A DNA stretch of 64,000 bases from an uncultured Planctomycetota bacterium (lineage in GTDB: Bacteria > Planctomycetota > UBA1135 > GCA-002686595). Numbering within the stretch: position 1 is the stretch's first letter; each line of letters opens with the position of its first letter. Under the pieces are notes generated by a model. That model did no database searches, was not told the origin of the DNA, and worked only from the letters and a program-made list of their open reading frames with translations. Both the position numbers and the translations under genes were made by a program. Shown one piece after another: positions 17,333 through 27,908 of this stretch. The DNA is taken from contig CAIYPP010000032.1 of NCBI GenBank assembly GCA_903928115.1, positions 23,864 through 87,863 on the forward strand. Direction: 5' to 3'.

Positions 17333-17387
17333 GCCCTCCGCGGCCGACGCGGACGATTCCGTCCGCGCCACGGTCCGCCCGACCCAC

Positions 17388-17447
17388 CGCGCCCCCGCGC
17401 TCGCCCCCACGGTTGTCCTTGGGCGGCCGCGGGGGCGCGCTCTTTCT
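17388..17447 (+). terminator. Rho-independent terminator of greA
   Basis: CGCGCCCCCGCG (17388-17399) and CGCGGGGGCGCG (17428-17439) form a perfect 12-bp stem, followed by CTCTTTCTC. A second hairpin, CGCGGACG-ATTC-CGTCCGCG (17348-17367), precedes it without a T-run. Confidence 0.7.
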
Positions 17448-17474
17448 CAAGCAGATACCCCCGCCGCTCCGATT

Positions 17475-17503
17475 GAACATCACAAGGTCATGATGTAGTG
17501 TTC
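17475..17503. promoter_or_regulatory. Candidate operator for the ArsR-methyltransferase protein
   Basis: ACATCA (17477-17482) and TGATGT (17491-17496) form an exact inverted repeat with an 8-base spacer, nested in GAACA...TGTTC. The stretch is AT-richer than its surroundings and ends 5 bases before the GTG start. Position and symmetry suit autoregulation by the ArsR-type protein it precedes; binding is inferred. Confidence 0.5.
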
Positions 17504-17508
17504 TTCTC

Positions 17509-18507
17509 GTGCTCGCCGCCGCCGACCTCACCCACCTGCTGAAGACGCTCGCCGACCCGACGCGGCTGCGGATGCTCGCGCTGTGCGGCTCGGTCGAGCT
17601 CTCCGTGGGCGAGCTCTCGCGCGCGCTCGGCATGAGCCAGTCGCGCGTCTCGAATCACCTGCGCCTCCTGCGCGACGCGGGGCTCGTCTCGGAGCGCCGC
17701 TCGGGCACGAGCATCTTCGTGCGCATGGCGCCGGACTTGGGCGGCGAGCCCGGCAAGGGCGTGTGGGACGCGCTGCGCGCCCAGCTCGACGAGAGCCCCG
17801 AACATCGCCGCGACCTCCTGCGCTTGGAGCGCATCTTGGGCGAGCGCGAACGACGCTCCGCCGAGCTCTTCGAGCACCTCGCCGCCGACTGGGACAAGAT
17901 CGGAGTCGACTTCTCGACCGGTCAGGCGCGCCAGCGCGCCGCCGCCTGCCTCCTGCCGCGCGGCCTCGTGATCGCGGACTTGGGCTGCGGCACCGGCTAC
18001 CTCGCGCGCGGACTCGCGGGGCTCGTCACCAAGGTGATCTGCGTCGACCGCTCGCGCGCCATGCTCGCGCAGGCCCGCAAGCGCCTCGAGAAGGAACGCC
18101 CCGATGCGCAGGTCGAGCTGCGCCGCGGCGAGCTCCACGCGTTGCCGCTCATCGACGGCGAAGTCGACGGCATCGTCGCCGGCATGGTGCTCCACCACCT
18201 GAGCGAGCTCGGCCCCGCGCTGCGCGAGATGCGCCGCGCGCTCAAGCCCGGAGCCCCGCTCGTCGTGCTCGAACTCGAGCCGCACGCCGAAGGTTGGATG
18301 CGCGAAGAGCTCGGCGACCTGCACCTCGGCCTCGAACCCGCGGCCGTCGGAGCTGCGCTGCGCCGCGCAGGCTTCGAGGAGATCGCAGTCGAGCCCGTCG
18401 ACGACCACTACACTCCGCGCCGTCCCGGTCCCAAGACGACCGCGAGCGCGTCTCTCCCCCTCTACCTCGTGCGCGCTCGCGCACCGAGAGATCCACGTTC
18501 GAACTGA
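17509..18507 (+). CDS. ArsR-family regulator fused to a SAM-dependent methyltransferase
   Basis: 332 residues from GTG 17509. Residues 1-95 form a winged helix: [45 protein letters not shown] (recognition helix) and the wing SIFVRM. No ArsR metal-binding CxC is present. From about residue 140 a class I methyltransferase follows: [39 protein letters not shown] and [13 protein letters not shown]. The fusion sits 26 bases ahead of ahcY. ArsR proteins sensing S-adenosylhomocysteine are known to control ahcY elsewhere, so the methyltransferase domain may serve as a SAM/SAH sensor. Whether it still methylates anything is open. Confidence 0.85.
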   Translation: MLAAADLTHLLKTLADPTRLRMLALCGSVELSVGELSRALGMSQSRVSNHLRLLRDAGLVSERRSGTSIFVRMAPDLGGEPGKGVWDALRAQLDESPEHRRDLLRLERILGERERRSAELFEHLAADWDKIGVDFSTGQARQRAAACLLPRGLVIADLGCGTGYLARGLAGLVTKVICVDRSRAMLAQARKRLEKERPDAQVELRRGELHALPLIDGEVDGIVAGMVLHHLSELGPALREMRRALKPGAPLVVLELEPHAEGWMREELGDLHLGLEPAAVGAALRRAGFEEIAVEPVDDHYTPRRPGPKTTASASLPLYLVRARAPRDPRSN

Positions 18508-18533
18508 CACCTTCACACAACAACGCAATCCAA

Positions 18534-19985
<1,452 letters not shown>

Positions 19986-20016
19986 GCGTTCCACCGCTAC
20001 GCTGCGCTCCCACGCG

Positions 20017-20982
20017 ATGGAAGCGCCGCGCACGACTCTCCCTGACGGCCCCGTCGTGACTCGGCTCGCACCGAGTCCGACGGGGCTTCTGCATCTGGGC
20101 CACGCGCGCTCGTTCACGCTCGCTTGGCTTCACGCGCGCGCGCGCGGCGGCCGCGTGGTGCTGCGCATCGAGGACTTGGACCGCGAGCGCTGCAAGAGCG
20201 AGCTCGTGGACACCGCGCGCGCCGACATCGAGTGGCTCGGTCTCGACTGGGACGGCGAAGTGCGCGTGCAGTCCCGCGATCTCGCGCCCTACGAGCGTGC
20301 GTGCGACGCGCTGCTCGCTCGCGGCGAGGCCTACGCGTGCACGTGCACGCGCGCGGAGATCGCTGCGCTCTCCGCACCCCACGCCGACGACGGCGAGCAG
20401 CGCTACCCCGGCACCTGCGCAGGCCGCTTCGCGTCCCCCGCTGCCGCGCTGCGTGAGACGGGTCGCGCGAGCGGGCTGCGCTTGCGAGTGCCCCCCGGTT
20501 CCGTGCTCGTCCGAGACGAGCTGCGCGGTGAGCGCTCCTTCGACGTGGCGGCCGAGGTCGGCGACTTCCTCGTCCGCCGCCGCGACGGCGCCTTCGCCTA
20601 CCAGCTCGCGGTCGTGGTCGACGACGGTCTCGACGGAGTCACCGACGTCGTGCGGGGCGACGACCTCTTCTCTTCCGCCGCGCGCCAGATCCTGCTCCAG
20701 CGCGCCCTCGGCCTTCCGACGCCGCGCTACTGGCACCTGCCGCTCGTCCAAGACGAGCACGGCGCCCGCCTCTCCAAGCGCCGCGGCGACATCGGCCTCG
20801 CCGACCTGCGCCGCCGGGGCGTCGACCCCCGCACCGTCCTCGGCTGGATCGCCCGCTCGGCCGACCTCGACCGCGGCCCGCGTCCCGCGCCCGCCGACCT
20901 GCTCCCGGGCTTCAACCTGCGCCGCCTGCCGCAGAGCCCCGCTCGGCTCTCTCCGGCCGACCTTGCCGCCCTGCTCCCCTAG
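20017..20982 (+). CDS. gluQ: Glutamyl-Q tRNA(Asp) synthetase
   Basis: 321 residues, a glutamyl-tRNA synthetase catalytic core without anticodon-binding domain. GluQ charges glutamate onto queuosine at position 34 of tRNA-Asp. Motifs: TRLAPSPTGLLHLGHARS with the HIGH-type HLGH, LRIEDLDRERC, the zinc ligands CTCTRAEI and YPGTC, GDFLVRRRDGAFAYQLAVVVDD, VVRGDDL and the KMSKS-type RLSKRRGD. All catalytic elements are intact. It follows ahcY by 31 bases and could be read from the same transcript. Confidence 0.93.
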   Translation: MEAPRTTLPDGPVVTRLAPSPTGLLHLGHARSFTLAWLHARARGGRVVLRIEDLDRERCKSELVDTARADIEWLGLDWDGEVRVQSRDLAPYERACDALLARGEAYACTCTRAEIAALSAPHADDGEQRYPGTCAGRFASPAAALRETGRASGLRLRVPPGSVLVRDELRGERSFDVAAEVGDFLVRRRDGAFAYQLAVVVDDGLDGVTDVVRGDDLFSSAARQILLQRALGLPTPRYWHLPLVQDEHGARLSKRRGDIGLADLRRRGVDPRTVLGWIARSADLDRGPRPAPADLLPGFNLRRLPQSPARLSPADLAALLP

Positions 20983-21052
20983 CGGACCATCGGCGCACCC
21001 CGCCCCTCAAGCTCGCCCCCGCCCCGATCCGAAGACTGGGCCCACGCCGCAC

Positions 21053-21080
21053 TTGACCCAAGCCGCAGCGTTGCTACGCT
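21053..21080 (+). promoter_or_regulatory. Promoter of tRNA-Asn
   Basis: TTGACC (21053-21058), 16-base spacer, TACGCT (21075-21080), 15 bases before the tRNA 5' end. Confidence 0.65.
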
Positions 21081-21095
21081 CCTTGCCCTTCGCGT

Positions 21096-21170
21096 TCCCC
21101 GGTAGCTCAATGGTAGAGCACCCGGCTGTTAACCGGGTTGTTGTAGGTTCGAGCCCTACCCGGGGAGCCA
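21096..21170 (+). tRNA. tRNA-Asn (anticodon GTT)
   Basis: Acceptor TCCCCGG (21096-21102) pairs with CCGGGGA (21160-21166); discriminator G and encoded CCA follow (21168-21170). Anticodon stem CCCGG/CCGGG encloses CTGTTAA with GTT at 21128-21130. T-arm TAGGTTCGAGCCCTA is present. Confidence 0.97.
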
Positions 21171-21252
21171 CCTCGCGCTGGCGCGGCACGTCCTGCGGCC
21201 CCGAGTCCACGGCGAGAGCGCTTCTCCGAAGCCTCGCGATCCCCGGCGTAGG

Positions 21253-21834
21253 TCAACTGCCACCGCTGGGTGACGATTGCAGAGCGAGCGGGGCCGCGAG
21301 CACGATGCGGTAGCGGTCGGGGCTCGGGCGCACGGAGGCGGTGAAGAGGGCGATGCGGCGCAGGTGGGCGCGCGCGGGTCGCAGATCGACGGAACGGGAC
21401 CATGCGAGCGCGTCGGCGCGCTGCGAATGCGTGGCGCCGCGAGCGATGCGCGCGAGCGTGACGTGAGGCAGCGGAGGCCGAGAATCGCGCGGCGCGGACG
21501 CGGTGTCGCAGGCCGCGTCGCGGTGGCGTGAGAGCAGCTCGACGGCGCGCTGGCGACCCTCGGCGAGGGTGGCGGCGAGCACCGAGAAGCGGCCGACGGG
21601 GCCGAGCGGTTCGAGGCGCTCGAACGAGCATGCGAACGACTCGCAGCGCGCGCGGGACAAGCCCTCGAAGAGGGTGCCGGCGGCGCGCAGCGCGCGCTCC
21701 TCGCCGACGGGACCGAGGAACGCGAGCGTGAGGTGCAGGTCCGCGGTGGAGAGGAGACTCACGCCGCTCGGCGGGCGCGGGAGGTCGAGCCCGCGAAGCT
21801 CATCGAGCGGGAAGGCGAGGAACCAGTTCGGCAT
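21253..21834 (-). CDS. thpR: RNA 2',3'-cyclic phosphodiesterase
   Basis: 193 residues from ATG 21834 (ATG 21849 would add five). ThpR opens 2',3'-cyclic phosphates and belongs to the 2H phosphoesterases. Both catalytic motifs are present: HLTLAFLG at about residue 34 and HVTLARIA at about 124, plus the family N-terminus NWFLAFPLDE. Length is normal. It is divergent from the first glycosyltransferase gene, with 120 bases between the starts. tRNA-Asn lies beyond its 3' end on the other strand. Confidence 0.92.
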   Translation of the reverse strand: MPNWFLAFPLDELRGLDLPRPPSGVSLLSTADLHLTLAFLGPVGEERALRAAGTLFEGLSRARCESFACSFERLEPLGPVGRFSVLAATLAEGRQRAVELLSRHRDAACDTASAPRDSRPPLPHVTLARIARGATHSQRADALAWSRSVDLRPARAHLRRIALFTASVRPSPDRYRIVLAAPLALQSSPSGGS

Positions 21835-21954
21835 CGGCGCTCGGGGCATTCGACTGTTTCGTTTCGGAACTGGGAAGTGGGCATTTCTGAGGCGGGCGGG
21901 GCGTCCAGATCCGGCGGTCGAGGGTCGAAGGGGCCGACGAGGAGCCCTCGATCC

Positions 21955-23829
21955 ATGCCGACGCCCGCACTGTCCGTCCTCGTCCCCACCTACGGTCGTA
22001 CGGCGACCATCGCGCGGCTCTTGGAACGGCTCTGCGAGCAGACGCTCGATGCGCGCGAGTTCGAGGTCGTGGTCGTCGACGACGGCTCGCCGGAGCCCAT
22101 CGTGCTCGAGGGAGCGCGCTATCCGTTCCACTTGACCCTCCTGCGTCAGGAAAATGCAGGCCCCGGCGCCGCGCGCAATCGCGGCGTCGCGCACTGTCGC
22201 GCCCCTTGGACCGTGATCCTCAACGACGACGCGGTGCCCGCGCGCGATCTCCTCGAACGCCACTTGCTGCGCTCGCAGGATGTTGCGCCGAAGACCGCGG
22301 TGCTCGGCACGTTCCGCTTCACGGCGGAGTCGATGAAGAGCCCGTTCGTGCAGGTGCTGCAAGCCTCGGACCTCCTGTTCGACTTCCCGCGCTTGAAGAG
22401 CGGCCAGCTGCACGGCTGGACGTTCTTCTGGACCTGCAACCTCGGCCTTCCGACGCAGGTGCTTCGCGACAACCCGTTCGATGCGGAGACCTTCCGCGAG
22501 GCGATCGTCGAGGACGTCGAGCTCGGTTACCGACTCGCGAAGCAGGGCTGGAGTGTGCTTCACGACGGAACGCTCGTGTGCGAGCACGACCACGTGCTCG
22601 AAGCCGCGGGCTACTTCCGTCGCATGGTGCGGCTCGGCGTCAACATGTCGCGCATGCACAAGGTGCACGGCGACCCGACGCTCCTGCACATGCGCGAGAA
22701 CCGCCAGCTTGGGCAAGGCTTCATGGCGCAGGTGCAGCAGAACGTCGAGGCGTACCACGCCACGTTCCACAAGGTGCAGGCGAAGCTCGCGAGCCTCGAT
22801 CGCGAGCAATGGGGCCACGCGCTGCCGCCCGAGCTCGTGCGGCAAGTGAGCCAGCTCATCCGACAGATGGGCACGCTGTGCTATTGGCGCGGACTCCTGC
22901 TCGACCGCGAAGGACACGATCCGTTCTCGGTGCTCGACGAGGGTCCGACGTGCGGCGAGCTCGTGTCGATCGTCGCGGTCTCGTACAACGCACGCGAGCG
23001 CACGCAGCGCTGCGTCGAAGCCTTGCGCGCAGCCGCCGACCCGCGCCACCCCACGGAGATCCTGTTCGTCGACAACGGCTCGACGGACGGCAGTGCCGAG
23101 TGGCTCGCGGAGCAGCCCGATCTCCGCCTCGTGCGCAACAGCGACAACCGCGGCGCTCCGCTGGCGCGCAACCAAGGCCTCGCGCTCGCACGCGGGCGCT
23201 GGATCGTGGTGATGGACAACGACGCGATGGTGACGCCCGGCTGGCTCCATCGACTGCTCACCCACGCCCAGGCCGACGCGCGCTCCGGTTGCGTCGGGCC
23301 GGTCTCAGATCGCGCCGCGCACGGCCAGCAAGTTCCCTTCGACGGCGCGACGGATCCGGCCTCTCTCGCCGAGTTCGCCGAGAAGTGGGCCGCCGCCAAC
23401 ACGCGGCGCTCGCGCAGCCAGAACATCCTGACCTCCTTCTGCCTGCTCTTCCGCCGCGAGCTGCTCGACGCGATCGGCGGGTTCGATGGCCAGTTCTCGC
23501 CATGGGGTTTCGAGGACGACGACTTCACCCTGCGCGCGGCTCTCGCCGGCTTCCGCAACCGCGTCGCGCTCGACGTATTTGTCCGCCACGAGCACTACGG
23601 CGACGCGAAGAAGAGCGCGGTCCACGAGGAGCTGCTGCGCAGGAACTGGACGCGCTTCGCGGCCAAGTGGGCGGGCAAGCCGGATGCCCCCTACGGTGAC
23701 TACAAGGCCATCGAGCCTGCGTTGATCGGAGGCGTCGAGCTCGCGCAACTCCGTGTTCCGCTGGAGTCCGAGGGCGAGCCGAGCGCGGCGCTCCCCAGCA
23801 CCGTCACAGCCGTGACGGTCGGAGGCTAG
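21955..23829 (+). CDS. Two-domain GT2 glycosyltransferase
   Basis: 624 residues from ATG 21955. The first GT-A domain (about residues 5-230) has LSVLVPTYGRTATIARLL, VVVVDDGSPEP, NAGPGAARNRGV and NDDAVPA as the metal-binding region, then EDVELGYRLAKQGW. A helical linker of about 100 residues precedes a second GT-A domain (from about 340) with LVSIVAVSYNARERTQRCVEAL, ILFVDNGSTDGSAEWLAE, APLARNQGLALARG, MDNDAMVTPGW and FEDDDFTLRAALAGF. Both domains look catalytically complete, so it may add two sugars or act as a small polymerase. Substrates are unknown. The next GT gene starts 5 bases after its stop. Confidence 0.9.
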   Translation: MPTPALSVLVPTYGRTATIARLLERLCEQTLDAREFEVVVVDDGSPEPIVLEGARYPFHLTLLRQENAGPGAARNRGVAHCRAPWTVILNDDAVPARDLLERHLLRSQDVAPKTAVLGTFRFTAESMKSPFVQVLQASDLLFDFPRLKSGQLHGWTFFWTCNLGLPTQVLRDNPFDAETFREAIVEDVELGYRLAKQGWSVLHDGTLVCEHDHVLEAAGYFRRMVRLGVNMSRMHKVHGDPTLLHMRENRQLGQGFMAQVQQNVEAYHATFHKVQAKLASLDREQWGHALPPELVRQVSQLIRQMGTLCYWRGLLLDREGHDPFSVLDEGPTCGELVSIVAVSYNARERTQRCVEALRAAADPRHPTEILFVDNGSTDGSAEWLAEQPDLRLVRNSDNRGAPLARNQGLALARGRWIVVMDNDAMVTPGWLHRLLTHAQADARSGCVGPVSDRAAHGQQVPFDGATDPASLAEFAEKWAAANTRRSRSQNILTSFCLLFRRELLDAIGGFDGQFSPWGFEDDDFTLRAALAGFRNRVALDVFVRHEHYGDAKKSAVHEELLRRNWTRFAAKWAGKPDAPYGDYKAIEPALIGGVELAQLRVPLESEGEPSAALPSTVTAVTVGG

Positions 23830-23834
23830 AGCGC

Positions 23835-26387
23835 ATGAACCGGCTCACGCTGTGCATCATCGCACGCGATGAAGAGGCGATGATCGGCGGCTGCCTCGAC
23901 TCCGTTCGCGGAGTCGTCGATGCGATCGTTCTCGTCGATACCGGAAGCAAGGATCGCACGGTCGAGATCGCGCGCGAGCACGGTGCGACGATCGTCGAAC
24001 ACCCGTGGTGTGACGACTTCGCCGCCGCGCGCAATGCCGCCCTCCCCCACGTGAAGGACGGTTTCGTCCTGATGCTCGACGCCGACGAGCGGCTCGGGCA
24101 CGGAGCGCGCAAGGTGATCCGCCGCGCACTGGAACGCAACGACTTCGACTGCGGGATGATGCCGCTCCACGACGCGAGCGCGCTCGATGCGAAGCCCGAA
24201 GACGTGCTCTCCGGACGCGCGCGTCGTGGCGAGCCCATGTTGCTGCCGCGGCTCCTGCGTCGCACGCCAGACCTCGCGTGGGAAGGCATCGTGCACGAGC
24301 AGGTGACCTCGTGGGCGCTGCGCCACCGCCGCATCGTGCAGCTCGACGCCCCCATCGTTCACTACGGCGCCGTTCCTTCGTTGCGCGACGCGCGCGCGAA
24401 AAACGAGCGCAACCGCAAGCTGTTGGAGCGACGTGCGCAGGCCGAGCCCCACAATCCCACGGTTCAAGCGTATCTCGCGCGCGAACTCGAGCGCTGCGGA
24501 GATGTCGCCGGAGCGATTCGTGCCGCAGAAGCGGCGTGGAGCGCGCTGAGTCTCGCCGCCCACGGAGCGCGCCCCACTCACGACGTCGTGATGCCCGCGA
24601 CGCTGCTCGGTTTTCTCCACGTGCGAGCGAAGAATCCTGCACGTGCGCTCGAGGTGCTGAAGCAAGCCCGCGTGTGGAGCGACCCTCACCCGAACCTCGG
24701 GCTGCTCGCGGGCTGGGCCCACGAGCAGCTCGCGCTCGCCGCGAGCGACGTCGATGCGTTCAGTTCGCATCTGACGGAGGCTCACGCGGCGCTCACGGAG
24801 TGTGTCGCGCTCGCCGGAAAGCGCTTCCTAGCCGAGTGCATGCCAGGTGCGAGCACCTTCACCGGCCAGACGCGCCTTGGGACCGTGTGCTTGCTGGCGG
24901 GCGACTGGACGCAGGCCGAGACGGCGTTCCGCGCGGCGCTCACGACGCGACAGGACCACATCGAGGCGCGCCTCGGGCTCGCGGAGACGTTGCTCGACTC
25001 GGGCCGCGCCGAGAAGGCGCTCGCCGAGCTGCAACCGGCGCTGCGACCGGAGCTGCCCGATGCGTGGCTCTTGGGCTCGGCGGTCGCCGTGGCGCTCGGA
25101 AGCGAAGGAGATGCGCGCGCCTTCCTCGATCGCTGCGATGCGGCGCTCGAGTCGCACGCTTGGATCGGCGCGTACCGCGAGGGCCGCCGCCGCGAGCTGG
25201 AGCACGCGCTGCGCCCGAGTCTGGTGCGAGCTGCACGCGTACGCACGCCCCGCACCGTCTCGGTCGTGATCCCGTGCTTCAACCGCTTCGACCTGCTCGA
25301 GCCGGTGCTCAAGGGCTTCGCGAAAGAGGCGTCGCACTCGAGCTTCGAGCTGATCGCCGTCGACGACGGCTCGCAGCCGCCGCTCGCGCCCTTCTTCGCC
25401 TCACTCGGGCTGCCCGCGAGCTTCCGCGTGATCTCGCGCGAGCGCAACGGTGGCCGCGGAGCCGCGTTGAACACAGGTCTCGACCACGCGACCGGCGATG
25501 TCGTGATCTTCTGCGACAGCGACATCGTCCCGACCGAGGGCTTCGTGCGCGACCACCTGCGTTTTCACCAAGAGAGCGCGGACGAGCTCGCGACCGCGCT
25601 CGGCGGCCTCGACTGGGGCGTCGAGCCCGGCACGTGGGGCGCGTGGATGGGTGCGCGCTCGAATCCGCGCATGGACGAGCTCGCGGACGAAGTGGACTGG
25701 ACCCACTGGTTCACCGACAACTGGTCGTTCCGCCGCGAGCTGCTCACGTCGCGCGGCCTGCGCTTCGATCCCGCCTACCGCGCGTGGGGCTGGGAGGAGC
25801 TCGACCTCGCACGCACTCTGGCGAAGCTCGGCGCTCGCAACGTGCGCCTCACGAACGCGCGCGGACTGCACCTCAAGGCCTCGACGTGCGAGGGCATGCT
25901 GCAGAGCTTCGAGCGCAGCGTGCCGAACCTGCTGCACCTCGCGGAGAACCACCCCGACGCGACCGAAGCTGCGCAGTGGCTGGGTGTCGGCGCCGAGGAG
26001 AGCACGCTCGACGCCGCGCGAGCGCTGCTGCTCGAGCTCGTCCGGCACTCGAGCCAGCTCGGCACGGCCGCACAGCAGACGGCGCTCGGCCGAAGCGCTG
26101 CCAAGGGCATGGCCGACCTCGCGTTCCGCATCGGAATCGCGCGCGGTCTCGCCAAGGCGGGACGTGCCTGCTCGAAGAGCGGCGACTCGCAGCTCGTCTG
26201 CGAGGCCGCCGCTACCGCGACACGATTGGCACTCGCGCTCGACTCCGCGGGCCTCCACGAGGCCTCAGGAGCCATTGCGGAGGCGCTGGAGAAGAGTTTG
26301 GGACTGCGCGCGACGGAGCGTGCCGTCAGGGACCGAGTCGCTTGGGAACGCCGCCAGGCCGGTGCCCCCGCGGCCGCGCGTCCCTGA
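23835..26387 (+). CDS. GT2 - TPR-like - GT2 fusion glycosyltransferase
   Basis: 850 residues. The N-terminal GT2 domain (1-200) carries LTLCIIARDEEAMIGGCLDS, VLVDTGSKDRTVEIAREHGA and MLDADERLG. Residues about 200-450 are helical with repeat-like segments (AYLARELERCGDVAGAIRAAEAAW split, CLLAGDWTQAETAFRAAL, ARLGLAETLLDSGRAEKAL) that read as TPR. A second GT-A domain (from about 475) has VSVVIPCFNRFDLLEPVL, AVDDGSQPPL, NGGRGAALNTGLDHATGD, FCDSDIVPTEGF and WGWEELDLARTLAKLGA. It forms an operon with the preceding GT gene (5-base gap). TPR-linked GTs often modify proteins, so a protein acceptor is possible but unproven. Confidence 0.9.
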   Translation: MNRLTLCIIARDEEAMIGGCLDSVRGVVDAIVLVDTGSKDRTVEIAREHGATIVEHPWCDDFAAARNAALPHVKDGFVLMLDADERLGHGARKVIRRALERNDFDCGMMPLHDASALDAKPEDVLSGRARRGEPMLLPRLLRRTPDLAWEGIVHEQVTSWALRHRRIVQLDAPIVHYGAVPSLRDARAKNERNRKLLERRAQAEPHNPTVQAYLARELERCGDVAGAIRAAEAAWSALSLAAHGARPTHDVVMPATLLGFLHVRAKNPARALEVLKQARVWSDPHPNLGLLAGWAHEQLALAASDVDAFSSHLTEAHAALTECVALAGKRFLAECMPGASTFTGQTRLGTVCLLAGDWTQAETAFRAALTTRQDHIEARLGLAETLLDSGRAEKALAELQPALRPELPDAWLLGSAVAVALGSEGDARAFLDRCDAALESHAWIGAYREGRRRELEHALRPSLVRAARVRTPRTVSVVIPCFNRFDLLEPVLKGFAKEASHSSFELIAVDDGSQPPLAPFFASLGLPASFRVISRERNGGRGAALNTGLDHATGDVVIFCDSDIVPTEGFVRDHLRFHQESADELATALGGLDWGVEPGTWGAWMGARSNPRMDELADEVDWTHWFTDNWSFRRELLTSRGLRFDPAYRAWGWEELDLARTLAKLGARNVRLTNARGLHLKASTCEGMLQSFERSVPNLLHLAENHPDATEAAQWLGVGAEESTLDAARALLLELVRHSSQLGTAAQQTALGRSAAKGMADLAFRIGIARGLAKAGRACSKSGDSQLVCEAAATATRLALALDSAGLHEASGAIAEALEKSLGLRATERAVRDRVAWERRQAGAPAAARP

Positions 26388-26415
26388 TCCGGGATCGGGC
26401 TCTCCGACGGCTCAG

Positions 26416-26440
26416 TTTTTCCGTTTCAGATCCGAAACGG
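26416..26440 (+). promoter_or_regulatory. AT-rich dyad upstream of the methyltransferase gene
   Basis: TTTTTCCGTTTCAG (26416-26429) contains the left half of CCGTTTC-AGATCC-GAAACGG, a perfect 7-bp inverted repeat. A related GGTTTCAGG lies at 26451-26459. The same 14 bases occur upstream of the HDOD gene (46987-47000, other strand) at a similar distance from the start. A shared operator or promoter element is inferred. Confidence 0.4.
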
Positions 26441-26483
26441 AGGAGTCGCCGGTTTCAGGACCCACCGGCCCCCTGAGCAAGCC

Positions 26484-27842
26484 ATGGACCCCATCCAGCC
26501 TGACGTCACCGCCCCGCTCGCCGTCGCCTCGCAAGATCGCGGAGACAACGAGACCGCAGCCCAGCTCCTCTCGCGCGCCGCCGAAGAGCTCCGCGCGGGC
26601 AACCACGACACCGCGTCCGAGCTCGAGCTCGCAACCGCGTCCGACACGCTCGTCTTCGCGTGGCCGGACTGGCGCGATCAGGCCGAGCTCGAGGCGCTGC
26701 TCGACACCTTCGGCCGTCACTTGGTCGGTCGCCCCGGCGCGTGCCTGTGCCTGCGTCGCGAACCGAACCTCGACCCCGATGCTCGCGCCGCCACCGAAGC
26801 GCTGCTCACCGCCCACGCACGGGTGCTCGGCATCGACGCCGAGCTCGACGTGCTGTTGATGGACGACGCGTTTGGTCCCGCGCAGTACGCGTCGCTCAAG
26901 CGTATGGTCACCTGCGCGATCGCCCTGCCGTCGTCGCAGAGCTCGCCGCGCGCGGACCTCTACGGGGCCCTCGGCGAGAAGGTCGTCCGCACCGCCGACA
27001 CCTTCGTCACCGCGATCCTTCAGGGACTGCCGAGCGCACAGCGCCCTCAGCTGTACTCCAACGCGGTGCTCGACACCGTGAACTGGAAGCTCGTCGAGCG
27101 CATTCAAGCGCTGCACCCGTGGTACTACCCCGTGGTGCTCGGAAACCTGCGCGTGACGCCGGGCGTCGGAAGCTCCCTCGCGCCCGAGGCGCTCGAGAAC
27201 TCGATGCGCTGCCGCGCGCACCTGCTCGTCGAAGAAGCTCTGCGCCGCATCGAAGTGCAAGGCCGCTCGGTCCTCGAGCTCGGCAGCAACTGCGGTTTCT
27301 GGTCCGCGCAATACGCGCGCCGCGGCGCCGCGCGCGTCACCGGCATCGACAGCCGCGAGCTGTGCCTCCGCCAAGCCGACCTCTACTGGCGCACGAACCA
27401 CTTCCTGCCCGAGGGCGACTGGCGCTTCGTGAAGGGCGAGATGTCCGACCCTTCCGCGCTCTGGAGCCTGCGTCAGCACGGACCGTTCGACATCGTGCTG
27501 TGCGCGGGAATCCTGCACCACTTGCACGGCTACCGTGACGTGCTCGCGGTGTGCGCGGAGCTCGCGGGCGAAGCGATCGTGCTCGACACGCGCGTCACGG
27601 ACGCGGAAGAAGCTCCCGAGCGCAATCCCGCGGAGCCGTTCCTCGACGCGCGCAGCGCGGAGAAGGGCAAGATCGTCCCGAACCTCACGTCGCTCCTCGC
27701 GACCCTGCGCGAACTCGGCTTCGAGCCCGAGGTGCTGCCCGTCGAGTTCCCGGCCGGTCCGGGCGTCGACGGTGCGGACAACTACGCGGCCGGACGTCGC
27801 GTCGCCATCGTCGCGCGCCGTACGGACCTCGCGGTCCACTGA
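26484..27842 (+). CDS. SAM-dependent methyltransferase, CmoB/DUF1698-like domain
   Basis: 452 residues. The first 220 are helical and unassigned. A class I methyltransferase follows: a lead helix ENSMRCRAHLLVEEALRR, the SAM motif SVLELGSNCGFWSAQYARRGA, VTGIDSRELCLRQADLYWR, DIVLCAGILHHL and NLTSLLATLRELGFEPEVL. The order and wording resemble CmoB-type and related small-molecule or glycan methyltransferases. Placement right after two large glycosyltransferases and next to a sulfotransferase suggests it methylates a glycan, which is inference. Its own leader carries the shared dyad. Confidence 0.75.
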   Translation: MDPIQPDVTAPLAVASQDRGDNETAAQLLSRAAEELRAGNHDTASELELATASDTLVFAWPDWRDQAELEALLDTFGRHLVGRPGACLCLRREPNLDPDARAATEALLTAHARVLGIDAELDVLLMDDAFGPAQYASLKRMVTCAIALPSSQSSPRADLYGALGEKVVRTADTFVTAILQGLPSAQRPQLYSNAVLDTVNWKLVERIQALHPWYYPVVLGNLRVTPGVGSSLAPEALENSMRCRAHLLVEEALRRIEVQGRSVLELGSNCGFWSAQYARRGAARVTGIDSRELCLRQADLYWRTNHFLPEGDWRFVKGEMSDPSALWSLRQHGPFDIVLCAGILHHLHGYRDVLAVCAELAGEAIVLDTRVTDAEEAPERNPAEPFLDARSAEKGKIVPNLTSLLATLRELGFEPEVLPVEFPAGPGVDGADNYAAGRRVAIVARRTDLAVH

Positions 27843-27859
27843 TCGAGCGCCGCAGGCTC

Positions 27860-27901
27860 GCGAGCGGGTCGTGCGCGGGGCACCGCGTGCGACCCGCTCG
27901 C
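27860..27901. terminator. Bidirectional hairpin between convergent genes
   Basis: GCGAGCGGGTCG (27860-27871) and CGACCCGCTCGC (27890-27901) form a 12-bp perfect stem that can extend inward with wobble pairs. There is no strong T-run on either strand. The position between convergent stops supports a terminator role. Confidence 0.5.
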
Positions 27902-27908
27902 ATGAAAC

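Noticed and set aside
18508..18533. SAH riboswitch upstream of ahcY
   Set aside because: Only 26 bases separate the ArsR-methyltransferase stop from ahcY, and no riboswitch-like fold is visible there.
24278..26476. Long plus-strand frame overlapping the GT2-TPR-GT2 gene
   Set aside because: Arg/Pro-rich translation without motifs, fully overlapped by a gene with clear GT2 domains; a GC-bias artefact.
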